From Linnemannia elongata (lineage: Eukaryota > Mortierellomycota > Mortierellomycetes > Mortierellales > Mortierellaceae), in the NCBI GenBank assembly GCA_036320915.1, contig JAXBDG010000006.1:620001-684000 (forward strand): a stretch of 64,000 nt of DNA, written 5' to 3'. The notes under the pieces were generated by a model. It was not told the origin of the DNA. It saw only the letters and a list, made by a program, of their open reading frames with translations, and made no database searches. Below are positions 11,452 through 23,429 of this stretch, piece by piece (position 1 is the stretch's first letter; the number at the start of each line of letters is the position of its first letter). Made by a program: the position numbers and the translations under genes.

Positions 11452-14154
11452 TCAAGGTTTCTTTCGTAACAATGCAGCAAGAACATCCTTGTCCACTCCC
11501 ACTTCCAACCGCACGTCTGAACCCTTGTCTGAATCCTCGGGGTCACTGTCAGGCGGTACAAGAGATGCGAACAAGGCCTGGTTCTGCTTCAAATGCCAAT
11601 CGTCCTGTTCCTCTCCACATTCCCCTCCAAGGTCATCCTCCTCCGAAAGGTCGCGCCCACCAGCCTCCAACCAGATATGCTGGTTCCTCTCGATAATATC
11701 CTTCCCCTCTAACGACTTTGGCAACAGCTGGCTCGGAAAGAAGACCTCTCCACTACCAATCTTCTTGTCAGAAGTCGCAGTCAATGAGGAGCAAGAGAAG
11801 GACCGCTTCTGGAATCTAGGGGGTATAATTGTGACAGTGCTCCTGCTTCCGAGGCGGATCGCCCGAATCACATCGTTAGCGCCATCGCTGGTTCTGCCGT
11901 TATTGGCATTTGGGTAGAAAAAATAAGGGTCTCCGTTTACATTCGTGCTGCGTGCTGGCGAGTACACCCTTGAAGCCAACGTTGCTGTAAGGACAGGCTT
12001 TGTCGATCGACTAGATGTCGTACTTGAAGAAGGTACTGCTCCAGTTGTTTTCCAACTAGTAGTGAGGTGACCAGATCCTCCAGTTTTGGTTTTTGAGACC
12101 TTGGCGTAGCCCACTGGGGACCGCTTCGCTCCAATGGAGTCACCAGCTGAAGCCGTTGTATCCTTCTTACTTGTTCTAGTCTTTAGAACCGTCTGCGGTT
12201 GTTTGGGTTCAAGGACAATAATATCCTTGGCCGTTGCTGGGCGGTCCACACGCTCCTGCAATGACCCTCGGACCGTGACGACCGTCGTGCCTTGATTATG
12301 GACTGTCGCCAACGGGACCACGTAGTCCTGGTTCGGTCGCGTTTTCTGCAGCTCCTTGATTTTCTCCGCCAACTCATAGGTCACAAAGACATCGTTCGCG
12401 GCGTATGAAAGTTGGTTAGCTGACAAGTTCTTGCTCTCCCAGTTTCCCATTCTTGTCAACGGGACCTTCTCCACAGCGTGTTGTAACTGCAGGTTTGCAA
12501 ATTTGAAGAGCCATTGGTCAATTTCATTATTTAGCTAGCATATTGCTTTGCATTTGCAAATCGTGTTCACTGTATGTTGCACTTACGAGTTCTCTTGAGA
12601 GACGTTCCATGCTGCGAACTTTCCGCTGAGTCGACAAATCATCCTGGACCTGAATGCTCAAAGCGCCCAATTCAACCAGACTAGCACATCCAACACCCCA
12701 GTCCTTGAACATCTTGGTGGCATCGTTCCTATTGACCCATATACATACAAGAAATCAATTTCAGATAGTAAAAGCGTTGTATCGAGAATGCCATGTATGC
12801 AAACACAAACGGATCCTCGTCATAGGTTGACATGATGCACCCCCTTTACCGGATGTTTATCCCGACCTTGAGGATAGACTTGTCTTGCAGGATCCTGGCC
12901 AACGCCTCAGGGAACCTCTTCATATGGATGACATGGAAGAGATAGACAGTCCTGTCATCCCCGAGCTGGATAAGCGCCATTTTGGCCTGTTTCCCGAACA
13001 CCCCAAACGCTTTCCATTCCGCGTCCAGTGCCCACATTTTCGAACTGTCCGCATTGTCAAATACAGAGAACAACGTTATTAATTATCATGGACAATAAAC
13101 GCATCTTTGATGAATGCCGACCACAGTCTATGTGGTTCATAGGCATGAAGGGTAATGTGAAAGGGCAAGAAACTTACGGGTTAGAGTTGAGCCATTGGTC
13201 GGCCTCGATATCGCATTTGGTGTACATGACTTCGCGAGAGTCGTTGGTTCGAAAGTCCAGGAACGGTAACGGCTCCGAGTTCTGATTTCTGGTCTGAGTC
13301 GTCTTGTCGGGAGTAGCCTGGCGTGGTTTAGGTAGGCTGAAAGGGTCATAAGACGGAAACGCAGTGGTCCAGGTAGAAGATGCCGTCGATGAAGCTGATT
13401 GCGCTCCAGCGTGTTTTCCTCGAGATTTGTATCTACCGTTGTTAGTGATGGTGGTGGCAATGACACCGGTAGTACCGATGTGGTTACTGTCGAGAGGTGC
13501 CGATCCCGATAGCATTGATACTGCCCCAGGCTGAAGCGCTGCCTTTGTGACCCAATTATGTAATATCTTTTTTCTGCGGATCGCGTTAGTGACAGGAACG
13601 CTTGCTGCCCTTGATGCCGTCGTTGTCGTTGTTGTGTTCGCGACTCCGGTACGGCTCGTATTGGTGCTCGTCCCAGGCTGTCGCTGTAGTTGTAGTTGTT
13701 TAGATGATTGTGGCGAGACAATACGCCGACTGTAACGTTTGGTCGTAGTGGTTCCAGTGTTTGTAGTCGAAGGAGTGAGGAAAGTTTCGATTCCAGTTCT
13801 GGTGGTGGCTGTTGGGGTCAGGGTTGCGACTTTTCGGGTTGATAGGGAGGCAACTCGCTGAGATATTGTCGGCGTGTCCCTGAAACCGGTAGCGCTAACA
13901 GAAGTTGAAGCTCTTTTTGTCCGAGCCTTTGAGAGCGTTTGCCGGATATCCTTGGGAGTGAGGTGTTGTAAGCGACGTGCTGAGATGTGAGTGGTACGGT
14001 GCGATGTAAAAGTAGTGAGAGTTGGCCGAGAATGAGACATTGGTAGGGACCGGAATGAGGATAAAAGGCAGCAGCGGGGGAAGACGAAGGAAGGCGCGAG
14101 TGCAGCGAGTGCAATGCGAGTGATTGCAGAGTGGGTGGTGGAAGTGGCGCTCAT
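11452..14154 (-). CDS. WRN/RRP6-like DEDDy 3'-5' exonuclease
   Basis: Four exons on the minus strand: 14154-13178, 13044-12850, 12728-12587 and 12486-11452. Introns are 133, 121 and 100 bases, and the product is 782 aa. The N-terminus (residues 1-65) is rich in Arg, Ser, Thr and hydrophobics and nearly free of acidic residues, resembling a mitochondrial targeting sequence. A long basic S/T-rich linker follows. The exonuclease domain begins near residue 325: ALDAEW (D and E of motif I), VGINIRNDATK (motif II Asp), and SYAANDV (Tyr and Asp of motif III) with the upstream NWESKNLS. All DEDDy residues are therefore present. The C-terminal 300 residues are low complexity with acidic stretches (SEEDDLGGE). 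It likely trims DNA or RNA 3' ends; the substrate and compartment are inferred only. The first exon holds the only plausible ATG (MSATSTT) after an upstream in-frame GTG. Confidence 0.88.
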
Positions 14155-14407
14155 TGTGTAGATGGTGTTGTTGTAGAAGAGAAGGGAGATGAGTCTTATG
14201 GAAGCAATCACTTGGTATGGTAGATGTGCCTGACTGGAGGAGGAGGAGTGGGTTGCTTGGCCCCCCCTGTTAGTGCAGTTGCTGTTCCTGAGTGGTGATG
14301 GGTGCCTGTTGATTGAGTTGTGAAGTAAAGAGGAAGAAAGCCAGGAAAAGGAAGGTCTTTTGCCACCACTCCAAAAGTCGTGTCATTTCTTGTCTGTTCC
14401 TAGGTTA

Positions 14408-14438
<31 letters not shown>

Positions 14439-14551
14439 TTTCCATTTTATTTTTGTTGGAGAAAGAAGGAAACATGTGAACCATTGGAACCATTTGAACC
14501 ATCCTTAACTCACACAGCAAAAAAGGGTATCGATGGATGGATGGTATATTT
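14155..14551. other. intergenic spacer with (TTA)n microsatellite
   Basis: Promoter-side spacer of the WRN-like gene and 3' flank of the orphan gene. It contains a TTA/ATT trinucleotide run of about 33 bases near 14406-14438. No gene is visible. Confidence 0.6.
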
Positions 14552-15319
14552 CTAGCGAATCCATGTCCTCCTCCTTGAAGCAGCCGATGATGGCATAGGC
14601 ACTGGAGGCTCCTCTACCTGCAATTCCAACTCTAGCCTCACCTGATCCTCTTCCTCCTCCTCCTCTTGACCATCAACACTCCCACCTGCAGCTGGACCAC
14701 TCGCAGCAATAGTAGAAGTGCCATAAAGAAAAACTGCTGGCTCAAGTCGCTCTCTATCCGCTCCCTCGGCTTCACTTTCCATCACCGCGTCAAGTCTCTC
14801 CAGCTGCTCCATGACCAACTGATACGATGTGCGGTTCTGTCGCCGGTTACTCCTACGACCTCCAATGCCCCTCTCCAAATCCCCCAGCACTTCCACCTCC
14901 TCAACTCCTGCTGGGAAGGATGTGTGTCCATCTCCTTGCCAATTGATTCTATGACGAGTGTTGTTGTTGTTGTTGTTGTTGTTGTTTTGATTGAAGCTGT
15001 TCCTCTCGGGTTGTGCAGGTGCAGGTGCAGGAGGGAGAGGGTCTTGATTCCTGTCTATCACAGCAACAGGTGTGATTGCATGAGAGGGACGGGAGGAAAG
15101 GAGGAAGCCTGAAAAGGATGATGGTCGGCTTCGGCGATGGTAATGGGGTTGTGAACTGATGATATGTGCGGGGAGGAGAGGGGATAATTTGTGGCAGGGT
15201 GACCAGATTGCACCTTCCGAACCTCCGGCTGCTTGTTGTGGGAGGGAAGAGGAGGTCTGTGGGGTGGATTGGACGTTGAGGTTTGAGAGGATGAACGTTG
15301 TTGGATGATTGAAAATCAT
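14552..15319 (-). CDS. hypothetical low-complexity protein
   Basis: A single open exon of 255 aa from the ATG at 15319. The open frame continues upstream, but only through S/F/T/L-rich leader (a serine run and a THSLTHSLT repeat from a GAGT microsatellite), so the start is set at MIFNHPTT. Features are a proline-rich stretch, an asparagine run (encoded by about nine AAC/AAT codons near 14965-14990), a central conserved-looking basic segment (GIGGRRSNRRQNR), a helical segment (YQLVMEQLERLDAVME) and an acidic glutamate run near the C-terminus. There is no signal peptide or membrane segment. I do not recognise a family. It could also be a fragment of a multi-exon gene. Confidence 0.45.
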   Translation of the reverse strand: MIFNHPTTFILSNLNVQSTPQTSSSLPQQAAGGSEGAIWSPCHKLSPLLPAHIISSQPHYHRRSRPSSFSGFLLSSRPSHAITPVAVIDRNQDPLPPAPAPAQPERNSFNQNNNNNNNNNTRHRINWQGDGHTSFPAGVEEVEVLGDLERGIGGRRSNRRQNRTSYQLVMEQLERLDAVMESEAEGADRERLEPAVFLYGTSTIAASGPAAGGSVDGQEEEEEEDQVRLELELQVEEPPVPMPSSAASRRRTWIR

Positions 15320-17109
15320 GATTAGGTATTGGGAAGGGGGAGGATAAAAAAACGTGGATGACAGGGATGAATGAAAGGTGAAAGAAAAGGTGAGCAACAG
15401 AAGAATATAAAGAATGCGAAGCGTGAGTGAGTGAGTGAGTGAGTGAGTGAAGGAAAAGAACAACCAGAGGTGAAAAGTTGAAGTTGAAGAAGAAGAAGAG
15501 GAAGAAGAAGAAGAGGAAGCAGACGAGAAAAAGAAAAGCAAACAAGAGGTGTAAACTGTAAAAAAAAACAAAAGGGCGAGGCGAGGAGGGAAGAAAAAAA
15601 AAAGGGTGAATGAAGATGCACACTCGCATCATCATCATCATGGGCCTGCCAGCTTGATTATTGTATTGACGCAGATTATTGTTTAATATTCCTTACTGCT
15701 TGTTGCTTATTGGTTATTGTTCGTTCTCTCTCCATCTTGTTTTTCACTGCCTTCGCCGTTTTTTTGTCTTTTCACGTCCTCCTATGGTTTGTATCTATAT
15801 GTGTTTGTTTATTCTTCTTTTCGTCGCTCTATTGTTATCAACGCATGCCTCATGCCATCTCTTTCCTCTTCCGTCTCCTCTCTCGGCCCTATTCCTCTCT
15901 CCTTCTGTCTCTCTCGCTTACCCCTTCATCCTCTCTCTGTCTTTATTTTGTTGATCTTAAAGATGAAAAATGACACCCATACGGCAATCATACTTCAAAA
16001 AAAAAGAAAAAAAGACGCATTCACAACCAACCCCTTCCTACCTTGCTCTGCCCTGCCTAAAAAAAATACCTTTGATCTTGTTGCCTTCCGGCCGCGCCCT
16101 TACTTTCCTCTGCCCTTGTGGTCGTTATCAACAACAATGAAAACAAACATGCATGAGTATCATGTATGCGTGTATGGGTATGGCTCTTTGCACAACCACC
16201 CATACCACACCGTTGTGGGTCCCAAGGGTTTACGTTCATTAATCTAGTCGTTCCTGTGCTCTTTGCATTTGATTTCATTCGCCCCTTTATTTCTCTTTGA
16301 GAGGGACCCGAGTCGGTTTTCAGCAGAAGGAAAACAAACGTGAGAGAATGTGGCCAGTCCGCCGAAAAACAAAAACAAATAACAAGGCAAAAGAAAACCA
16401 CACCAAGTGGACACAAACATGAAAAGATGGGGGGTATGTATGGTCATGAAGGTGCTCAACTCACCCACTCACCCATGCTCATCCCCCTCAACAACGAAAA
16501 CAAAAAAAAAGACAGCAGGGCACCAACCACGATGCCGATCTGCTTTCTTATTGGCAAAAATACCTATATAGGGGATGGCCAGATGTGTGCCTACGCATAC
16601 AAAAAACACAAGGCAGAGCAACAAGATCCAGCAAAAAAAAATAGGAGCATCTGCATGTCTGATGGTCTCGGCAAAGTATAGGTACTTTTGGGAGGGAGGG
16701 AAAGCTCACCATCATTTTATGCCTTGTCTGGTAGGCTCCATGCTCCATTTTTCCTTCCCTCTTCACTCCATTGTACTCCAAGCTCCCTTCCTCCTTTTCT
16801 CTTCACCCTCACTTCGCTCCATTTGCAATGATGCTAACCCTACTCCAAGTAGTTCAATCCACGTAACGGGATAACATCCCCATCACTCGTTTCGTAAGTC
16901 CTCAGCAGTAAATGTTGATCTATGCCAAGTAGACGTTTCTCTGGGGAGAATGTCATATTTAGCTGTTGTCCTATGTGCGCGCGCGTAGGTGTGCATGAGT
17001 GCTTACTCTACCATACACAGATGATGATTCCTCTACTCTTTTTTTTCCCCGTGCTTGTTATTCTTCTTCCCTCACTTTGCATACTTCGTCATCGTCCTTC
17101 CATTCTCTA

Positions 17110-17150
<41 letters not shown>

Positions 17151-18230
17151 ATCGAAGTGATATTGGCAAAGGCATTGAAAAGTGACAACAATAAAAAGGG
17201 TGAAAGTCGCTTTCAACCCCTCGTTTGTCACTCATGCAGTTAGACGTGCTGATCTGCCTTGACAGCAATACATACGACATAGAAACATGAGCATATGCTT
17301 CTTATACGAACTTGATCTTGTTACCTAACCTAGAAAAAAATTAGTCTAAAGTGTTGTGGGAATGTTTTCGACATAACCTAAGCGATGATACATCCAACAC
17401 ACAGACATCAAGAGCAAGCGTAAAATGTTTCTGTTGTTTAAGATAAAAAAAAAAGAGAGAGAGTAAACCGCTCAGAATGTGCGACCGCCCTCATCATAGC
17501 CACCTTGAAGGGTGACTAGACAAGATCATCAATAAGCAGGCACCCGACTCTTCAAGAGAAGAGTAAACAGGTGTGCTTCGCTTCCCTTTACGGGCAGCGC
17601 ACTTCAACTCATCGTCGAGGGTAAACCGTGTGTCTATGTTGGGAAACAAAGACTGGAAATGTACTAGACAGAAATCCTGTAAGTACAGTCGATAGAGAAC
17701 AAAACCCTTCGCGGTTGCCAATTCAATTTATAGTACGGAAAGGTGTTGTGACTATGGAAATGGGAAATAGGCGGCAACAAGGAAAAATAATTGAAATTGA
17801 GCGGGTTTATCATCATGGGGGGTCATTCCTCGCCTACTTGTGACTTCGCTTCTGAAAATCAAAGACTATCTGTGATCGAGCATTCCTTCTGTACTTTCTC
17901 AATGTCCTACTCTGCTTTCGACTCCCTGACTTCCCTCTCCTTTGCTCTTCTCCTTCTTGCTTTTTTTCTCCACCCTCCTTCACACCGTCTTTGTTCAACT
18001 CTCTAATTCTAATTCCATATCAACGACTCTTCTCTTTGTCTCCACACTCATTCCCCCTCACCTTCATTTGACTTTGCCATCAGCAGACAATAACCTTCAG
18101 CGACACCCCTCCACCTCACGCCACCAACTTTCTTTGGTGGAACTAATAAACAGCAACAAACACATACACTCGCCACCACGAACGCAGAACCACATTCACT
18201 AAGAGTCGCAGTCAAACCTTTTCTTCAAGA
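15320..18230. other. 2.9 kb gene-poor region with simple repeats
   Basis: Contains a GAGT tetranucleotide repeat (about 15422-15450), several T-rich tracts, and a poly-T run of about 41 bases at 17109-17149. Open frames are compositionally biased (S/F/L-rich) and unconvincing. On the minus strand around 17465-17720 there are coding-like codons ending in a GGYDEGGRTF-type tail if an 80-base intron is assumed, but no complete gene could be built. Confidence 0.5.
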
Positions 18231-19614
18231 CGGAGTTGTGCATTTCAAGACCAAAGACCCCACACTCAAAGTAAGCAACAACCCCTGCACCCATTCCCCC
18301 GTCGTTGCATATACTTGTTCCCATGCCACAAAAAAAAAGAAACAACCAACCCTTCCTTGTCCTCTGAGTGTCATGACGAGGCGTCTCGCCATAGCTTGGC
18401 CGACAATTGGGACCCCAAGTCAGTGCCGCCTCCACATACCAAGCGTGGTACTCCGATTCTCTGGAAGACCTACGGCCTTGCGATGACGAAGAACGTTCCC
18501 AAGAACGTTTTGGGTCGCAATATCCACCATGTTCGCAACCTGTCCCTCCTTGACAAGAGACACCAGAAGGATGTCGAACTCTCCTGGGACGCACTCCGAG
18601 GACTTGAACACACCGAAAAGTTGGATCCACGACGCCGTACTCCTTGTCAAGAAACTCCTCGGACCCAAGAACCATAATCTGGGGGAGCTTAAGCTTTCGG
18701 GAATCAGTGGGCGCATGTATCCCTTATCGATAATCTTTGTCGAGAAGCATGTTCATTTTAAGTCCCTCGGGTTGACACATTGCAAGTTTACAGCCTCGGA
18801 CTGGAAGGGTATCATCTCTAACAACTCTCTTGTCCGCAAACTCACCATCGCCCAGCAGTGCGAGTTCCTCGACCACAAGAGCGACGAGAACCAGAATGAC
18901 AACACTGAGGCCGGGGATTCGACTCCGGGGGTCAAAAAGACATTAACTGGCAACCGTCTATCGGTCACCAACAACAGCGTCCTCTCCAGTAACGGAGGAG
19001 CCACTAATGGAGGGTCCAAGAAGCGCCAGAACGACGAGGCGGAGACGCTCCAAGAAGCGTATGCGGGCCGAGATCGTCAGCACAAAAACTGTCTGATGGA
19101 TGCCAAAACGGCCAAAGAGCTGAGTATCCACACTGAACAACTGGCTCTCCGAAAGATGCAATCAATGCACGTAAGGATAAACTGATGAGATTGGAGCTGG
19201 ACTTTGGACGCAGCACCAAGAGCCAACATCGGTTGACCTGTATCCTCTCGACCCTTCAAGAGTGCGCCGAGCTTAGAGAGTTCTCTTACGGCAACCATAC
19301 ACAGGATAAAAACTTCGAGAAGATGTTTAAGAACCTTGGAACCTGTCCAACCTCCGCAAGCTTCATATCCATAGAGTTTCTCGAGCCAAGAATGGTGGCA
19401 TTTCACAGGTCCCTCGCTCGAATGATGGCGACAGCAGTGAGGATGCCGAAGGAACCGTTGTTGCAACGCTCGGTCGTTCGAAGGGGTCCCCAAGCAGGGC
19501 AAGGCGTTGAAGTTGCCGTTCTTTGATGTCGCCCTACTGGAGCACGTCAAGGGTCTGCCCAATCTCTCTGGGGCCACCATCACCGAGGCCATCTACCGCA
19601 AGAAGCTCTATTAG
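18231..19614 (+). pseudogene. frameshifted F-box/LRR-like protein relic
   Basis: Coding-like sequence in three successive frames that join only with frameshifts. One segment carries ILWKTYGLAMT and IHHVRNLSLL (frame of 18315) up to about 18613. The next (HDAVLLVKKLLGPKNHNL, ELKLSGISGRMYPL) runs to a stop at 19185. A third (MRLELDFGRSTKSQ, LREFSYGN) breaks again before the tail (FFDVALLEHVKGLPNL, ITEAIYRKKLY) that ends with TAG at 19612-19614. The phrase 'W-x-Y ... NxHHVR' and the leucine-spaced segments resemble the LRR part of Mortierella F-box-like proteins (from memory). No start ATG with an F-box is visible. At least three frame disruptions make a working product unlikely, unless they are assembly errors. 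A recent origin is suggested because most of the frame is still readable. Confidence 0.6.
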
Positions 19615-20752
19615 ACCGTGGACGGGAGGACACATCGGTTTTCGTCGCGGAAATCTACCTATTCATTTTTCTTTAACATTTTTTTATATTTTACTATCAA
19701 CTAAAAAAACAGAGCACAGTTTTGGTGAGATGGGAATGTGTTTGACAAAGGTTCGGTGGTTGCCTACAGAACTACCACGCGCCTTTTGCCTAGGCATTTT
19801 AGACTTTCTGGCTGCTACTACATCTCCGCCCTCATTCTATCTCTCTCCCCTTTCTTCCCTTCTCTATTCAAGGCAGGGGTATATTTGCTCATTATTTATT
19901 GGTCCCCTGCGCAGACTCATAAGCTCCTTGTTCGGATATGTCTATTCAGAAAAAGAAAAAAAAAGGGAGCCGGACACTGTTGTTATCATCTTTTAGTTTC
20001 CTGTGTGGTACCAGTGAATACCCCCAGTCTGGAGAAGGTTTAAAAATGCCAAGAAATTTAGAGGAGCCGGAAGGAAGTGACGCTATGGCGTAGGTAACGG
20101 GTCAAGTTTGTTTGGGCAATTGGACAAGGCGATCCTCTCTTGCCCTCTCTCAATCACACACACTATTCTTTTCCGTGCTGCTTCGCTTCCGTGCCTTTTT
20201 TTCTATCTGTTCGGACTCCGCCGCTGTGGAAAGCATAATCAACTCGCAGTTCTTGCCCAAAATGGCGATTTGCCGAAAAATGAGAGAGCGCTCGATTTTT
20301 CGATTTTTCCGTCTGTTCTTCACTTTAGCTGTTGAGCACGTTCTTTCTGTTGGACTGTGTGAGAGGAGACGGAGGATAAAGGAAAGGACAAGGGAGGGAA
20401 GGAGGAGAGGAGTACAGGCAATCCTTCCATGACAAATTGCACAGTCGTGAAATACTTGAGCCAACACAGGAAAGATAAAGCGTTGTTTTTTTCGAAGGAG
20501 GAAGTAGGGATAAAAGTGTAGCTTTTGACCATCCCATTCTGGGACCCAAGTCCGATGATTGCGGCACCGGTTTCCGGTTTACTTAAAGTTTAAAGTTATT
20601 GTTTATTTATTCTAATTGATATGGCGCAAGCGAGGGAGTGGAGGTGGGGTTGGGTATGAGAAGACAGGATGGGACGAAAAGGCACGAGCAGACAGGGAAA
20701 GGAAGAGAGGAGAGGGGAGGAGAAAGAGTAGAGAAAGTAGAGGAAGGCTGAC
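19615..20752. other. intergenic, no supported gene
   Basis: Spacer between the pseudogene and the phosphate carrier, both of which end here. The sequence has short T-rich and GA-rich stretches; the open frames are biased in composition. I see nothing else. Confidence 0.55.
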
Positions 20753-21691
20753 CTACTCCTTCTTCTTCTTGGCGATCTCAGCACCACCGGTAGCGCCAAA
20801 GGCAGCCTTGAGATCTCCATAGATGGCGAACTGGAAGGCAGTCAAGGCACCGACCATGACAATACGAGGACCCAATCCCAAGAACAACCCACGAACGCCC
20901 AGCTCACTGGCAAGACCGACAAGACGAGAAGTAATCGATCCCGTACCCGAAGACTTGTTAATCTTCGACAACAAAGTATCAGCAGGTTGGGAAATAATGG
21001 CGGCGGCGACACCGGCGACAAGACCCGAACCCAAGTTGAAGGCCGTCATGGTAGGTCCCGAAATCTTCTCCTTGGGTCCTGCGGCGTCGAGAGCGGCCTC
21101 AAGGACACGTTCGTAGACGACAAACTTGGTAATAGTGTAAGGGACCTGCTTGAACAGGATGGGACCGAATCCAGAATAGAATCCACGCATGACGCCGTCC
21201 TCCTTCAAGATGCGCGAGAACCCGCTCACAAGACCCGTCGCAAAGGTAGGCTGAGAGACCAAACGAATACGAGTCGCCTCAAGAGGGCACAACGCAACAT
21301 CCGCAAAGAACTCTGCAATACCCGCCGAAGCACTGTAGATCAAGGTCCGGTTGTTCTGAGCAGTCTCGGTGCCCAGGGCATCAATAAACGTCTTTCTCCA
21401 GAACTCATAACCTCCAAACTTGAAGGCGCCCTGGACGAAGTAGCCAGCAAAGGTGGGTCCGAACCCAGTGAGGAGGGCACCGGCGCCCTCGGCCTTGACG
21501 ATTTGACGGAATGCGGCGCCCATACCGCGGTTGTAGACGGTGGGCTCAAGTTGGATACGGGTCTTGACGACATCGACGGGGGTGAGGGCGCCGTGGGTGA
21601 CACCGCAGCCGATGGCTCCAGCGAGGGCGTAGCGGGCGTAGAGGGATGCTCCGGTGGGGGCGACGGTGGCTTGAGTCTGGATGGTGGACAT
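20753..21691 (-). CDS. MIR1: mitochondrial phosphate carrier (MIR1/SLC25A3-like)
   Basis: Intronless, 312 aa, the usual length for the fungal carrier. It imports inorganic phosphate into the mitochondrial matrix for ATP synthesis, acting in the inner membrane. Three tandem mitochondrial-carrier repeats are visible through their signature motifs: TPVDVVKTR starting at P38, the variant CPLEATRIR in repeat 2 and QPADTLLSK in repeat 3. Each is followed by the GxxxxxxG-type matrix helix ([53 protein letters not shown]). The segment PYTITKF with nearby VYE is characteristic of the phosphate-carrier subfamily. The lysine-rich C-terminus (AKKKKE) ends the protein. The start ATG is the only one upstream of the first repeat. 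Confidence 0.95.
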   Translation of the reverse strand: MSTIQTQATVAPTGASLYARYALAGAIGCGVTHGALTPVDVVKTRIQLEPTVYNRGMGAAFRQIVKAEGAGALLTGFGPTFAGYFVQGAFKFGGYEFWRKTFIDALGTETAQNNRTLIYSASAGIAEFFADVALCPLEATRIRLVSQPTFATGLVSGFSRILKEDGVMRGFYSGFGPILFKQVPYTITKFVVYERVLEAALDAAGPKEKISGPTMTAFNLGSGLVAGVAAAIISQPADTLLSKINKSSGTGSITSRLVGLASELGVRGLFLGLGPRIVMVGALTAFQFAIYGDLKAAFGATGGAEIAKKKKE

Positions 21692-22225
21692 GATGAGAGA
21701 TGAGCGTGAAGGAATGAGTGAGGAAGAGGAGGGAGAGGGTGAAGATGAGTCTCAAACGGAAAAACGGAAGCAGCGCTTTTATGTCCGTGGTAGGATCAGT
21801 GACTGTCCTCCCTGCGCGCTCTCATATCGTCATTGATGGTCTTCCATCGTCGACCTTTGAACTTTTTTTCGATTTGCCACCAACTTGAACGCTCTTTACT
21901 TTCTGAGACAACGTTCATAGTCTCCGCCCAATACACCCAACCACAGGCGGCCTGCAATCCCAGCAACGCCTCAAAGCGGATGTTCCTTACGGTGGGCAAA
22001 AAGCCCTTTTTTTGATTTTCGTTTAAAAGAGCAGCGATGCTAGTGATAGAAAAAGGGCAGTAGAGAAGGGATAAAGCAAAAGCAAAGGGAGCAAAAACGA
22101 TTATGAAAAAAATAATTGTTCACTCTGTGCAAATCCCACCATTGTGGATGGGATATGAAGAAAAAAACGTTATAAGTGAGAAAAAAAATGCAAACGAAAG
22201 GAGGAAGAGGAGCGTAGCAACATAC
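21692..22225. other. upstream region of phosphate carrier
   Basis: Promoter-side spacer of the minus-strand phosphate carrier gene. It contains a pyrimidine-rich leader and short open frames without family resemblance. Confidence 0.5.
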
Positions 22226-22667
22226 CAGACAAATGCAGCTTGCGCAAGTGTGGCGGGTTCCACTGCTCCTTGAACATCGCTCCCTTGATCGTCCCATCAT
22301 CTCCGTGATTGCGGTAGCTGAATGAACATGGTGTTCACCGTGTGTCGCTTGCCCTTGGTTGCTTGCCTGGAATCCAACTTCACTCGTGTTCTTCTTGTTG
22401 TTGATGAAACCTGTCATCACATGTCCCAGTTTATTGGTTGTCAGTATGAGCTCCTCCACAGCATCTGGTCTGCCCTTGATCATGGATTCACTCCAAGACT
22501 GTGGCGTGATTGTCAAAGTCAGAGGACGGAGCTCAGGGCAACTCGACCTTATAAAGTCTCTAAGATCTGCCTTGGAAGGATGGCCAAGCTTGCTGTTGTA
22601 ATGGTAGTGGTCGTGCTGTTCACACTCGCCGCACTGGTAGTTGACACCGGATCTATGTTCCTAGCCA
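22226..22667 (-). CDS. possible internal exon of an unrecognised gene
   Basis: A minus-strand open segment of about 147 codons. It lies between an acceptor-like CTAG (just above 22667) and a good donor GTATGT (22225-22220). Codon use looks natural (runs such as AAC AAC AAG AAG AAC). The segment begins with a Cys/His-rich stretch (NYQCGECEQHDHYHYNSK), followed by a helical, charged region (SKADLRDFIRSSCPELRP, GRPDAVEELILTTNKLGHV) and a His-rich patch (GEHHVHSA). A terminal mini-exon encoding SEQLFFS plus stop could follow after a TTGCACAG acceptor. I could not connect an in-phase upstream exon or find a start, so this may be a gene relic. I do not recognise the family. Confidence 0.3.
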
Positions 22668-23429
22668 CGATGTCGTTTGCGTCGTAACCGTGTTACCCTC
22701 GTATATACAATCATTTTCGTTTTTGTACCTGTGGAACAAGCCCTCCTCTTTCTTTTAATAACGAATACCCTTTGATGCACTTTTACCCCTGCGCCAAGAG
22801 GTATGTATTAAACCCTGTTATTGAAAGATCCATGACCACGATGGTACCTGTGATCAATTGGGGCACAGTACATCCTAGTTTGGAGGTCTACCGTTGTATG
22901 TATTGAAGACTTACCCACGGGGCAACCTGGGTGCTCTCAAATGAAAAGGTGGGGCTGAAGAACGTCTTCACCGTTTACTGGTGTTTTGAATGAAAATGAC
23001 GCGTGGGAAACCACTCTGCGGCCTAGAACACTCACCATTGACTGTCTCTTCTTTCTTATTTGCACAGACGAGGCGAGCACTTGACTCGATCTTACCCCAT
23101 TTCTGTTCTGTTTATTTTTGCCTCGCCTCGCCCTGCCTGCCTTGCTTACTTTCTTCCGTTCTCTCTTTTTTTCCTTCTCTTTATCCTTCTTATCCCTCTC
23201 CTCCTTCTCCTTTTTCTTCCTTCGACGCATTCACTCATCCCACAGCAACACTCCTTCCGTCCCTCTCTTCTCCTTTATGCCAATTACACTCCCAGCTCAA
23301 TAGATAGATATATAGACAGGCTTTTTTTTTTTTTTTTTTTTTTTTTTTGCTTTTGCAATTGCAATTGCATTTGCATTTGCATTCCTTCTTTCCTTCACCA
23401 CATCACATCACTCCCCACTCTTCAAAACC
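22668..23429. other. promoter region of oxaloacetate-type carrier
   Basis: Upstream of the carrier ATG there is a long C/T-rich zone, a TATA-like TAGATATATAGA (about 23303-23316), a poly-T run (about 23322-23348) and a short hexamer repeat of TTGCAA/TTTGCA units (23349-23386). No other gene is visible. Confidence 0.55.

Noticed and set aside
15322..15641. Overlapping F/S/L-rich frames upstream of the orphan gene
   Set aside because: They are translations of a C/T-rich leader and a GAGT microsatellite in several frames at once.
15679..17243. Several plus-strand frames of 60-176 codons
   Set aside because: Strong T/C bias, no family resemblance and no splice-supported extension.
17465..17720. 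Possible minus-strand terminal exons (FTLDDELKCAA and GGYDEGGRTF tail)
   Set aside because: Codon use is suggestive and an 80-base intron can be drawn, but no upstream exon or start could be joined.
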